Shown one piece after another: positions 1 to 9,622 of a DNA stretch of 64,000 nt. The notes below the pieces were generated by a model. It worked only from the letters and a program-made list of their open reading frames with translations, was not told where the DNA came from and ran no database searches. Both the position numbers and the translations under genes were made by a program. Position 1 is the first letter of the stretch. Every line of letters starts with the position of its first letter. This stretch comes from Mesostigma viride (taxonomy: Eukaryota > Streptophyta > Mesostigmatophyceae > Mesostigmatales > Mesostigmataceae): assembly GCA_009746045.1 (NCBI GenBank), contig RPFO01000317.1, forward strand, positions 1 through 64,000, read 5' to 3'.

Positions 1-225
1 GATACGGCAAGCCCTACTGGAAGTGGTACTACGGTACCATCGCAACACACCCACGCAATCGGGTCGTGTCGAGCCGCTGCCCAAGAAAGGACCCAGAAAA
101 ACGGCAGGCTGGTCGTTCAAGTCCTGTGGGACCCGGAGGAGGAGGGCGAGGAGGCTGTGCATGACACCCTTACCAAGCAGACGGATTTCAACTATGCCCT
201 CAAGTGGCTGGTGTTTGGTGCCTGA
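1..225 (+). CDS. possible C-terminal end of a gene, cut by window start
   Basis: Frame 1 stays open from base 1 to a TGA at 223-225. Its last 40 or so codons read like real protein: hydrophobic and acidic residues alternate and it ends FNYALKWLVFGA. A second frame at 3-60 (YGKPYWKWYYGTI) also looks protein-like, so a frameshift or an intron may join the two. I do not recognise the family. Nothing upstream is visible, so the call rests on composition alone. Confidence 0.3.
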   Translation, partial: DTASPTGSGTTVPSQHTHAIGSCRAAAQERTQKNGRLVVQVLWDPEEEGEEAVHDTLTKQTDFNYALKWLVFGA

Positions 226-610
226 GGCCCGTGCCATACTTGTACAACTGTCTATCCTCAATGTGAGGAGAGAGATCCTGTCATGACACACTTTTGATGT
301 CTTATTCTGATGTAATGCTGTTTGATGTCCTAACAGAACATAGTGCTGCAGCACAGCATACATGTTGCAATGCCAACAATGTGGTTTTGGATTCATGTCC
401 ATAGCCATTTCCACTCAACGGCTATTCAGTTTATTTCCTCCTTTTTAATAAATGTCCAGTGCATTCACCATGCAAATGTACCATGCAAATGCTCACTCAT
501 GTAAATGTACATGCACCCCGGATGCCAAAGGGCACACCACCAGACCCAAACCCTATACACATGACAATAATTTAGGAGTATTACTATAGTAGTAGTAGCA
601 ATAACATCAT
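226..610. other. intergenic, nothing recognised
   Basis: AT-rich DNA after the fragment at the window start. I see no open frame with protein-like composition, no RNA gene and no repeat array in it. Confidence 0.4.
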
Positions 611-758
611 TAAAATTAAATTAAATTAAATTAAATTATAACATGCCTCCGTGGGGAGGTCATGTAGCACATATTTCAGGGCTGGATGGGAAGCCGCGTG
701 ATCGAACTATCCTAACTCTATCTACAAAATCCTAACTGCACTACTCATCAAAACGCCC
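611..758 (-). mobile_element. 5'-truncated LINE 3' end
   Basis: Read on the minus strand this matches the 3' end of the LINE at 34291-35480. It has the last ORF2 codons and stop (GATGAGTAG, complement of 741-749), the TTCGATCACGCGGCTT stretch, a short GC hairpin (CTCCCCACGGAG type, about 646-660) and a TTTAA-type pentanucleotide tail at 611-640. Only the last 150 or so bases remain, as expected of target-primed insertion with 5' truncation. Confidence 0.85.
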
Positions 759-830
759 GTGCCACTATTAAGTTAGACAACTATGGTAATGTACGCCAGT
801 CAAACAACCCCAAACAACACGCATTTCCAT

Positions 831-1015
831 ACCCTGGTTTCTTGAATGTCACAGTCTTTTAAGTGAGTATCTCTATAGTTACAACCCTGACCCTACCCTG
901 GATTCATGAAGGTCACACTCAAGGAGCTCAAGACCTACCTTACAATACCCACCACTATGTACATACCCTAACCAACCCTTACCCTACCCTGGATTCATGA
1001 AGGTCACACTCAAGG
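831..1015. repeat. short dispersed direct repeat
   Basis: A 34-bp segment containing ACCCTGGATTCATGAAGG occurs at 891-924 and again at 982-1015, with a weaker third copy near 831-856. No gene is seen here. Confidence 0.7.
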
Positions 1016-1118
1016 GGTTTTAGTGGCCCAGCAAACAAACTACCACATTGCACTACCCTAAAAACAGACTCAAGTTTCCCTACCTTGCCATACGAATGCC
1101 TAAGGTACCCAATACCCA

Positions 1119-1758
1119 GTGAGTGAGTGAGTGAGTGAGTGAGTGAGTGAGTGAGTGAGTGAGTGAGTGAGTGAGTGAGTGAGTGAGTGAGTGAGTGAGT
1201 GAGTGAGTGAGTGAGTGAGTGAGTGAGTGAGTGAGTGAGTGTGTGAGTGAGTGAGTGAGTGAGTGAGTGAGTGTGTGAGTGAGTGAGTGAGTGAGTGAGT
1301 GAGTGAGTGAGTGAGTGAGTGAGTGAGTGAGTGAGTGAGTGAGTGTGAGTGAGTGAGTGAGTGAGTGAGTGAGTGAGTGAGTGAGTGAGTGAGTGAGTGA
1401 GTGAGTGAGTGAGTGAGTGAGTGAGTGAGTGAGTGAGTGAGTGAGTGAGTGAGTGAGTGAGTGAGTGAGTGAGTGAGTGAGTGAGTGAGTGAGTGAGTGA
1501 GTGAGTGAGTGAGTGAGTGAGTGAGTGAGTGAGTGAGTGAGTGAGTGAGTGAGTGAGTGAGTGAGTGAGTGAGTGAGTGAGTGAGTGAGTGAGTGAGTGA
1601 GTGAGTGAGTGAGTGAGTGAGTGAGTGAGTGTGAGTGAGTGAGTGAGTGAGTGAGTGAGTGAGTGAGTGAGTGAGTGAGTGAGTGAGTGAGTGAGTGAGT
1701 GAGTGAGTGAGTGAGTGTGTGAGTGAGTGTGTGAGTGAGTGAGTGAGTGAGTGAGTGA
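1119..1758. repeat. (GAGT)n microsatellite
   Basis: About 640 bp of tetranucleotide GAGT, almost pure, with a few GTGTGAGT interruptions (near 1240, 1272, 1343, 1631 and 1717). The flanks show no obvious element end. Confidence 0.98.
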
Positions 1759-1966
1759 CGAGGACTTAAGCTTTATTTATTACAGCAGCAGGAAAACCAA
1801 AGCCCACGGACACTATTTGCTCAGCAGGTCACGTGTAATCAGTGTCCAACCAAACACTGTGTGGACAGGTAATGTTGTATCCTACTCAATGCAGGATGCT
1901 TGTATATTGTTCTGACATGTAGCAGTCAGCCAGGACCGTACAACAAGTGCATGACACTAGCCAATC

Positions 1967-2968
1967 CTAAACGAGGACGGGGTTCACCGCGTCCTTCACG
2001 AGCCCCTTCTCAAGGCGTGCCGGGGCGTAGAAGAAAAAACGAAAGTTATCCCTTTCCTTGTACGCCGCTCCCGCGTGCACAAGCGCCCCGTGCCACACCA
2101 AGACATCGCCGGCCTCCAACACTAACGTCTTCTTCTTGACGTCAGGGCGGGAGCTCATGTTGTCCAGGCCTGGGTACAGTATACTGTTCTCCCAGTACAC
2201 AAACGATGTGCCAGCGAAGGGGGCCACTATGACCGACACGGGGTAGTTCACATCCCATGCTCCCGGGTATCGCGTGTAGTCCGAATGGGCGGGCTGCTCT
2301 TTGCATCCCGCCTTGCTCCACAGAAAGTAGCCCTTCACTGGGAAATGCTTGCCGTCCGGGCCCATCAGGACACGCACCAGACGATTTGCGATCCTACGCG
2401 CCGGGTCACCCTGCTCGAAGGGCACGAAGCCCATCCATCGGTGCTTGTCACCAGAATTTGTCACGAATGCGCGAGTTTTCTTGTTGTAAGTTACCGCGTT
2501 GAAGATCGGCTCATAGACCGTATTTCCAGGCTGAGACATTTCACGAAGCAGGGCCAGTTCTGATGGCATCACAAGACCTGATGTCCTAAATAAGCCGCTC
2601 GTCCCAAGAGCAATTTGGGCCTCATGCGCAACCGAATCCATGGGTGACAAGGCGGCTCGTTGCCTGCACAGCGTCTCCACCACTTCTTTGTTGCGGTACA
2701 AGAAGCGCCGGTGGGCGTTATCGCAATCCCGCTTCGCTACTGCCCACGGCTCCTCGGCCTTCACAGCAGCCGATTCTGCTGCGTACTCCTTCTTCCGGGC
2801 TTCTCTGCGCTGCTCCAGCCAGGCGTCTTTGCCCATTTCTTTAATCCGCTTAGCCACGTACGTAGCTCGCCGGGCGTTGGCATTGAGTTTGCGATTTAGC
2901 TCCTTCGCAGGATCTGGTGGCTCTACAGACGCCATTACAATGCTGGTACTGGTATGTCTGTCTGACAA
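1967..2968 (-). CDS. 2-oxoglutarate/Fe(II)-dependent oxygenase-like protein, intronless
   Basis: A 333-residue intact intronless ORF. The C-terminal half carries the metal-site pattern of the 2OG-Fe(II) oxygenase fold: H228-x-D230 in QPAHSDY, a distal H298 in LVHAGAAY, and R310 twelve residues later, where this family places the residue that binds 2-oxoglutarate. The N-terminal 100 residues are charged and probably helical. The closest subfamily (PhyH-like, prolyl hydroxylase-like or other) cannot be chosen by eye, and the substrate is unknown. The start may be M1 or M12 (MASVEPPD). It lacks introns, unlike the conserved genes from 15.5 kb on, and lies between a microsatellite and the repeat block at 3225. 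That suggests acquisition with a mobile or viral element, but this is inference. Confidence 0.68.
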   Translation of the reverse strand: MSDRHTSTSIVMASVEPPDPAKELNRKLNANARRATYVAKRIKEMGKDAWLEQRREARKKEYAAESAAVKAEEPWAVAKRDCDNAHRRFLYRNKEVVETLCRQRAALSPMDSVAHEAQIALGTSGLFRTSGLVMPSELALLREMSQPGNTVYEPIFNAVTYNKKTRAFVTNSGDKHRWMGFVPFEQGDPARRIANRLVRVLMGPDGKHFPVKGYFLWSKAGCKEQPAHSDYTRYPGAWDVNYPVSVIVAPFAGTSFVYWENSILYPGLDNMSSRPDVKKKTLVLEAGDVLVWHGALVHAGAAYKERDNFRFFFYAPARLEKGLVKDAVNPVLV

Positions 2969-3224
2969 CCCGCGTGGTATTTTTTTTTTTGTGGTATGAC
3001 TAAGTAGATAATGAATTCAGTATCAGTAAATATTTGATGTTTTATAGCAACACACAGTGCGCGAAAATGCTTCCTCTAGGTTTTGGTTTTGGGCGTACGT
3101 TATCGCTCTATGCATTATTTCCGGTGAAATGGGTGTTAGTTTATTTCCATATTATTATCGCTCCATGCATTATGTTCAATTGCTTTGGGCGGTTCACCTG
3201 AAAGTCGGCTGCTCGGCGCTCGGC

Positions 3225-3645
3225 ACTGCCTGTACATGTACAAGTGTAAGTGGGTGCACACGGGTGTACACTCCGGGTGTACACGGGTGTACACGCCGGG
3301 TGCACTTCGGTCTACTGCCACACGCTAAGGCACTGTATGCACTGTATGTAGTGGCGTGACCCACAACGAAGTGGGTGCACACGGGTGTACACTTCGGGTG
3401 TACACGGGTGTACACGCCGGGTGCACTTCGGTCTACTGCCACACGCTAAGGCCCTGTATGCACTGTATGTAGTGGCGTGACCCACAACGACGTTGTGGAT
3501 CACGCCACTACATAACATATGTACAGTATGCAAGCGCCGACACTTGAGCGTGGCGGTGGGCCGAAGTGTAGCGTGACCCACAACGACGTTGTGGATCACG
3601 CCACTACATAACATATGTATGTACAGTATGCAAGCGCCGACACTT
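3225..3645. repeat. left repeat block (two A and two B units)
   Basis: Unit A (about 120 bp, rich in GGGTGTACAC) occurs twice, near 3245-3366 and 3369-3487. Unit B follows twice (about 3480-3550 and 3567-3645). B contains an imperfect palindrome with arms GTGGCGTGACCCACAACG and its complement around one base. The A unit, with the outer ACTGCCTGTACATGTA, recurs inverted at 6647-6746, so the 3.5 kb between the two blocks is bounded by inverted repeats. Confidence 0.85.
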
Positions 3646-3649
3646 AACC

Positions 3650-4080
3650 TGTTAACTCGTTATTCGGAGTGATAGTCAACGACCTATATACTACGGACTA
3701 CCAATAGCTACCGCATATAAAACATGGGCTTTTCATCACGCCCGTCGAGGGCGATGACGGTGACGCTCGTCACCGTCATCGCCCTCGACGGGCCAACATC
3801 TAAACTCTTCTCTTAATCAACAAAGTATATTACCAATAGCCGCTGCCTATCAAACAGGTTGTATTCATCACGCGCGTGAACGCCCCGTCATCGCCCCGTC
3901 ATCGCCCCGTCAGCGCCCCGTCATCGCCCTGCCGAGGGCCAACCTCTTAACTCTTTATTCGGAGTAATAAAAAACGGCCTATATTGTGAATAGCTGCCGC
4001 CTATCAACCAGGTACTTTTCATCACGCCCGTCGAGGGCGATGACGGTGACGGCCGTCACCGTCATCGCCCAGCCGGCATT
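3650..4080. repeat. three diverged modules with long perfect palindromes
   Basis: Modules starting TTAACTC..TTATTCGGAGT recur at about 3650, 3800 (diverged) and 3948. Each runs into TTCATCACGC. Module 1 ends in a 52-bp hairpin (3741-3792: 25-bp perfect arms, 2-base loop). Module 3 ends in a 36-bp perfect palindrome without loop (4035-4070). Module 2 instead has short CGCCCCGTCAT repeats (3880-3940). These could act as cruciform, termination or recombination sites. Confidence 0.9.
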
Positions 4081-4171
4081 GCCATACAAGAAGAAGCTCT
4101 CGATCCTAGGTATAGACTACCTCGTGTATCATCGTAATTGACAGCATCGAGATCATTCATACCTACCTACA

Positions 4172-5352
4172 ATGGCCAGCTGCAAAAGAAAAATGTCGAC
4201 CAACAGACAGGACCTGTCGCCGGGAACCCTGTCGGCATTAAGGGCGAGACAGGCTTTTAATTCACGGACTTACAGACTGCGTACATGCACCGCTTTGCAT
4301 AGGGTGTCGCGTGTGTTCAACGCCGCGGACTCGCACGCTCGCAGGGACGTTGAGCTGCAAACCAATGCACCGTCGGATTGGAGCATTGCATTGCAGCGGC
4401 TGACGAATTATGATCAAAAGGTTTCTCACAGCGCTAGCAAGTTGACGCATGTCATCGCAGTGAAATTGTCCGGTGACCGGATAGGAAAAGGTGCTCATGG
4501 CACGTTATACGCTATCCCTGCTAGCTCGAGTGCACCAGGTGGCGAGGCTACGCTACTGGTAAAGCTGGCAAGCCTTCGACGAGACACGCTGCTGGTGAAC
4601 TACCAGGAGGCTGTTATAACCGCCGTTGTGGCAGTGGCCAAGGAGGCCGGTTTCATGTCTATAGCTGGCCCGCAGGTCTGCCCTGCAGTAGAAGGGCTCT
4701 GGTCCACGTGCGGTGAAGTAGGTGGTATTGTCATGGAGAGAATGAGTGGTGACTTGCATGCTGCCCGTGATGCCCCGGAAAATCAGCGTGTTTTCGAAGT
4801 TTGCTCACCCAGCGTCCTTGCAGACTGTGCAAAGGCATTGGCTGGCTTGCACGCCGTTAACATTATACACAATGACGTCAAGCTCGATAATTTTCTCTAC
4901 ACCATGGCGCCAGGAAGTGCACATCCGATAATCCGTATTGCAGATCTCGGCCTGGCGACAAGAGGGGGGAACGGATTTTCACGCATCAGGCTGGTAAGGA
5001 TCGTCAGCCTCGGTGGCATCCCGCAACAGTGGACCAGCCCGGCATGACAGGAGGGGTGGTGACAGCGCAGCGAGACCATGATGTGTACTCCTTCCTTGTA
5101 ATGGTGGTATCCTTGTTTCGGCATAAGGGCCGCGCTCTCTTCGTGAATTCTGTGGATTCAGGGCTATTTAACTTGTGTCACAATGTCTATTACCACACCA
5201 AAAGGTTGGGCCCCCTTGCTTTCCCGCTACCCACGATGTCTGAAGTGGAGGAGTTGTTTCGCAATGCTCGGCCTTTTGTTTCCAGGCCTTGCCCAGAGAA
5301 CGCTCCAGGGACACCACGGAACACGGTGCCCCTCCCGCGTGTCAGGGGTTAG
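4172..5352 (+). pseudogene. serine/threonine protein kinase, frameshifted, intronless
   Basis: Frame 2 from ATG 4172 gives 291 codons with kinase landmarks in order: glycine loop GKGAHG (105-110), VAIK-like lysine K131, helix-C glutamate near 146, catalytic loop HNDVKLDN (233-240, with HND for the usual HRD), metal motif DLG (258-260, usual DFG), and GGIPQQWTSPA matching the end of the activation segment. The frame stops at 5045-5047. The next subdomain (DHDVYSFLVM) continues in frame 1 from about 5050 to the stop at 5350-5352, so one indel near 5037-5060 breaks the gene. Whether this is decay or assembly error is unknown. No intron fits the shift. The gene sits alone between palindromes upstream and a GGGA array downstream. 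Confidence 0.78.
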
Positions 5353-5555
5353 GACATGTAGGATACCGTGACAGCAGCTTTGTCGACTTGGATCCATGAT
5401 CTAACATCGTGGTTGCCTTGGTTTACTTATCGGTGATTACTGATGCCTGTTGTACACACGGTGCACATGTCTTATTAATTAACTTATTAAGTACTAAATT
5501 ATTATCACGTCTTTTGATTGAGTTAGCCAGCTTTTGCCCATGCACACACATGTCC

Positions 5556-5616
5556 ACATTAATTAATTATATAATTAAACTCGTGCTTCCACTGGGACAT
5601 CACGGAGCATTAACCC
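5556..5616 (-). mobile_element. 3' end of an element with hairpin and AATT tail
   Basis: The minus strand reads GTTAATGCTCCGTGA, a hairpin, GCACGAGTTTAATTA and then AATT-type bases. The same terminus is at 51985-52035 and, twice in opposite orientation, at 6451-6563. It resembles the LINE 3' ends in this window (hairpin plus simple tail) but has a different sequence, so it is probably a second family. No coding part is attached. Confidence 0.6.
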
Positions 5617-5619
5617 GGA

Positions 5620-6045
5620 TGGATGGATGGAGGGAGGGAGGGAGGGAGGGTTTAGGGTGGAGGGAGGGAGGGAGGGAGGAGGGAGGGAGGGAGGGAGGGA
5701 GGGAGGGTTTAGGGTGGAGGGAGGGAGGGAGGGAGGGAGGGAGGGAGGGAGGGAGGGAGGAGGGAGGGAGGGAGGGAGGGAGGGAGGAGGGAGGGAGGAG
5801 GGAGGGAGGGAGGGAGGGAGGGAGGGAGGAGGGAGGGAGGGAGGGAGGGAGGGAGGGAGGGTTTAGGGTGGATGGATGGATAGAGGGAGGGAGGGAGGGA
5901 GGGAGGGTTTAGGGTGGATGGAGGGAGGGAGGGAGGGAGGAGGGAGGGAGGGAGGGAGGGAGGAGGGAGGGAGGGAGGGAGGGAGGGAGGGAGGGAGGGA
6001 GGGAGGGAGGGAGGGAGGAGGGAGGGAGGGAGGGAGGAGGGAGGG
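5620..6045. repeat. (GGGA)n array with TTTAGGG interruptions
   Basis: GGGA/GGGAGGA array of about 425 bp. Single GGGTTTAGGGTGGA spacers occur at about 5649, 5706, 5861 and 5906. Long frames on both strands here are repeat artefacts. Confidence 0.97.
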
Positions 6046-6450
6046 GTGCACGCAATCCTACCGGTCAAAGCTATCTACAAAACAGTTCTATGTTCTCTTT
6101 GTGATGGTCGCGACCCTAGGGGTCTTGGTTGGCATGCCGCCCTCGTTTGAAAACACGTTCCTTCCCCACTGCATGGGGCTTGTTGGCCTCTATGACCTGC
6201 ACAGTCACGTGTCTATTAACTCTAATTAATCAATAAATTCATGACCATGGGCCCACGTGGCCATGTCCATCATCTTTCTCCAAATCACTTAAAGAGGACT
6301 AGCACCCCCATGCATGTCCTCTGCCCATGCGGAGACGCCAATTCATCAGTTTAAATTTTGTATTCAACTCGTGACACGCCAATTAATTAATAAGCTAGTT
6401 AATTAATTAATTAATTTTGTGCACATTAATTAATTAATTAATAGACACGT

Positions 6451-6563
6451 GCTCCGTGACTCCGCGACGCGAGCACGAGTTTATTTAATTAATTAATTTG
6501 CTGCTGGAATACATTAATGAATTATATAATTAAACTCGTGCTCGCGTCGCGGAGTCACGGAGC
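6451..6563. repeat. 33-bp perfect inverted pair around AATT tails
   Basis: 6451-6483 (GCTCCGTGACTCCGCG...) is the exact reverse complement of 6531-6563. The two arms are tail-to-tail copies of the terminus also seen at 5556-5616 and 51985-52035, with their AATT-rich tails facing each other. Confidence 0.9.
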
Positions 6564-6566
6564 CTT

Positions 6567-6746
6567 AAGCGTGGCGGTGGGCCGAAGTGTAGCGTGACCC
6601 ACAACGACGTTGTGGATCACGCCACCACATACAGTGCATACAAAAGCGCCTTAGCGTGTGGCAGTAGACCGAAGTGCACCCGGCGTGTACACCCGTGTAC
6701 ACCCGGAGTGTACACCCGTGTGCACCCACTTACATGTACAGGCAGT
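6567..6746. repeat. right repeat block (B direct, A inverted)
   Basis: 6567-6627 repeats unit B of 3550-3612 in the same orientation. 6647-6746 is unit A (3225-3345) in reverse complement, ending at TACATGTACAGGCAGT, the complement of the left boundary. No clear target-site duplication is visible outside these limits. Confidence 0.85.
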
Positions 6747-7540
6747 TATAATATTATGCGGAAAAGTGTCAGATAAGAGCGCCTACATAAGGGTAGACAT
6801 GTATTTAAGTACGTGAAAGGCATGCGCTGCATACTGTTTATCCCCACTTCTATAAATTAAATTAGAAGCTAAGATAAGGAGATAGTTCATACATAGATAG
6901 CTGTTGTCCTGTCTTACGTACACGTGTATGTAATGCGTGCGCCGGACGAGGGTACACGTTCACGATGAATGACATACACCGCGTCCACATTTTTTGGTAC
7001 ACGTTATGCACGTCCACGATTTATACTTTACATAATGTGCGAATTTCGCACAAGCCATCGTCAATGATGCTATGCTTTCAGTACATATAAACAGTCCAAG
7101 CGAACACATTATATTTCATGAGCCTGTCGGGCAAAATTAAGTTTGGCGTGTATGCCAAATTTTAACACGTCGATATGGCATGGCGGCTGTACGTACCGGT
7201 GGCAGCCCTTACGCACCTTTCGTAAATACGAGGAAGCCAGACGTAAATAACTGAGGATCGAATTTCAGACTTCTGACTTCCGCCGCATCCTTTTTAACCG
7301 CAACGCGTCAGTTCATTATTGGCCCCTACATCGAGGGTACCCCATGTTTGTTGCGTTTCTCCCCGTTTCTCCCTCGTTGCGGAACCGCAAAATCGGTGAG
7401 TGCCACTTGCGGAACTGGCTATGGCGATTCTTCCTGACCCCGTATCTTTCTGTAGACATAAGCTTTTACGCAACGGAAGGTGGCGTTGGATAGCCCTACA
7501 CTTCCTTCATATAAATACGTCATTTAATTTTTTTTGATTA
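6747..7540. other. intergenic, nothing recognised
   Basis: No open frame with protein-like content. A small hairpin TTTGGCGTGTATGCCAAA lies near 7141-7158. A possible donor GGTGAGTGCC (about 7394) and acceptor TTTCTGTAG (about 7447) hint at a spliced 5' leader for the gene starting after 7540, but this cannot be confirmed. Confidence 0.4.
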
Positions 7541-7553
7541 GTTGCGTAACTAG

Positions 7554-9622
7554 TTGCGTTACCGCGGGTTGGTACTGAAGGGCAAACGGTTGCGGCAGGA
7601 GCTTGCCGTTCAGCCTCGGGACCTCGATGAGATGTCCAAAGCCTTGGTGCATCGAAATCGGGTGTGGACAAGGAACCTGTTCGTTGGGCCTCAGAAGCTC
7701 CTCGCACGAGACTTGCATCTGTCGAGAGCGAGCAGAACGCCACCATTTTTGCAAACTCGGAGTCCGACTACGGCCACGACAAGCTGGTGATTCCTGTGTG
7801 GCGGTACTCGTTCCAGTTTTTGGCTGACCGGTCCCCACACTTTTCATGACTGGATGAAAAAGGAAACCCAGCGTCAGGTCGCGCAACTCTTCGGGGAGAT
7901 GGGGGGGCACGGACAATGAAGGCTGGCTACGCTCGCGCAATGACTGACAAAGAGATTGATATCTACCTGCGAACGAGCTCGGCCAAGGAGATGGCCGAAG
8001 CTGCTTCCAGGTTCTGACAGGACGGGCCGAGCTGGACGATCTTAAGCCCGTGGACGTGAGAAAGGCCGCGCTTTTGGACAGTTTGTGCAAGTCCGCCTGG
8101 GAGATGGCTCCATCGAAGAAGCCAGTTGCCGCCAGCCATTTGCGGCTTTCTCGTGCTGGACGGGAACCACTTTACCACACTCATCAAATCGGTGAAATTC
8201 GAACTGGTCACCGAAATATGACGGTGGACCAAAGATCTGTGTGGTACCAGGCAATGCTGAATGGTTTCATGAAGGCGGAAAAGCTCAGGGTCGTTGCGCG
8301 GGGAGGGAAGGAGCAGGAGTCACGAAGACCGTGGCCGCGGAGAAGCTGGAGGAGTGGGCAACTGATTGGACGAATTTCGGGGGGGTGGACGTGCAGATGC
8401 TCAAGGGTGAGACCATCCTGCCGACCTGGTGGCAGATCCGTGAAGAGAAGGTAAGCCAGTTGCGACCGCCGGCGTTTCTATAAGTGGTTTTCTTGTGTTA
8501 ATTTCAGTATGCCATTAGTTCGGTCAAGATGCGACCGCCGGCGTTTCTATAAGGGGTTTTCATGTTCCACCTTAGTATGCCATATTTTGGTCAAGATGCG
8601 ACCGCCGGCGTTTCTGTCAGTCGTATTCTTGTTCTCAGTTGAGTTGTGCTTATTTGGGAGGACTATCGATGTGTCTCTGCGCGTTGTTGCCCTACGGCGA
8701 TGCAGGTTTCCGAACAAGTCGGCAAGATGATCGAAGTTGTCAGGCAGCTCGGGAACGCCATGAACGCCGAGGACACAGCCCAAGCCAAGGCAACGTGGGG
8801 CTCAGCGCTGGGGGATGTGCACCGGGCCTACCAGGCATATGGACCCGTCAAGAGAGGGAAGGGCGTGTCTATCCCAACTCCTCTGTACGGCAAGATCTGG
8901 GCGATTGTGAAGCCCTTTTGGCAGAAAGGAGAGCAAGCCAAGGCCGAAGGGGACGGCGCAGGCGACAAGGCAGGGGGGCTGAAGAGACGGACAAGTGGGG
9001 GCCGGACCAGAAGAACTTCATGCAGCGCTGGCTGTTCTGGTGTGAGGACCCTTTGAAGCCCGCTGTCGACGGCAAGCCGGCGATCGCACAGGATATCGCG
9101 GCTCGGCAAGACTTCCTTGACACGCGCCCTAAAGACAAGGCGCACGAACTGTCCATTTTCACCGCGCATCGGGAACTTGCGAGTTTCCAGTACTTCGACA
9201 GCCTGATCCAAGCGCCGATCATGTCCTGTGAGGCCCCTCCCAGCAACCTGATAAAAATAATGGAAGTCGCCAAGAATTTGATAGAGGCGGCAAAGCAATT
9301 CGCCCACATCAAGTTCCTGGAGAACCCCGAGCTGATGGCCCTGCAACAACTAAACGGGACTTTCGACCCCGTATTGGTGAGGGAGCACGTGTTTGGCGTG
9401 AAGCTGAAGGGCACCTTCGCCACGGACCTCGACAAGTTCATCGCCGACTGCCGCCTGACCAGAGACTTTTGGCGGGTGGTCGTCACGGCCACGAGGGCGA
9501 TCATTCTCACGCTGAGGGACCTTCCGCCGGCTAAAAGGAAAGTGGTCGACCAGAAGGACTGGAAGTTCCCGAGAGGGCTGCTCGCTTCCCACCCCCGTCA
9601 TTTGTATGACGATTTGGGGTGA
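7554..9622 (+). pseudogene. degenerate long gene of unknown family, part 1
   Basis: A run of protein-like frames in one direction, broken by frame changes. Pieces read LRQELAVQPRDLDEMSKAL, then SESDYGHDKLVIPVWRYSFQ (from about 7690), MTDKEIDIYLRTSSAKEMA (about 7940), LTGRAELDDLKPVDVRKAAL (about 8015), and MTVDQRSVWYQAMLNGFMKA (about 8220). An intron seems to lie at 8451-8705. The longest piece (about 8990-9622) includes FMQRWLFWCEDPLKP and WKFPRGLLASHPRHLYDD. One frame change falls on the G-run at 8977-8982. I recognise no domain, RT, integrase or transposase motif. It may be an unclassified mobile-element gene or a multi-exon host gene with assembly errors. Confidence 0.5.
8451..8705 (+). 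repeat. probable intron made of a 3-copy repeat
   Basis: The donor GAGAAG|GTAAGCC follows an open frame ending PTWWQIREEK. The frame resumes after GATGCAG with VSEQVGKMIEVVRQLGNAM. The interval holds three copies of a unit of about 65 bp beginning TGCGACCGCCGGCGTTTCT and containing acceptor-like TTTCAG or CTTAG followed by TATGCC. Confidence 0.55.

Noticed and set aside
5640-5915. TTTAGGG motifs suggesting a plant-type telomere
   Set aside because: Only four single TTTAGGG units spaced within a GGGA array; no tandem telomere repeats.
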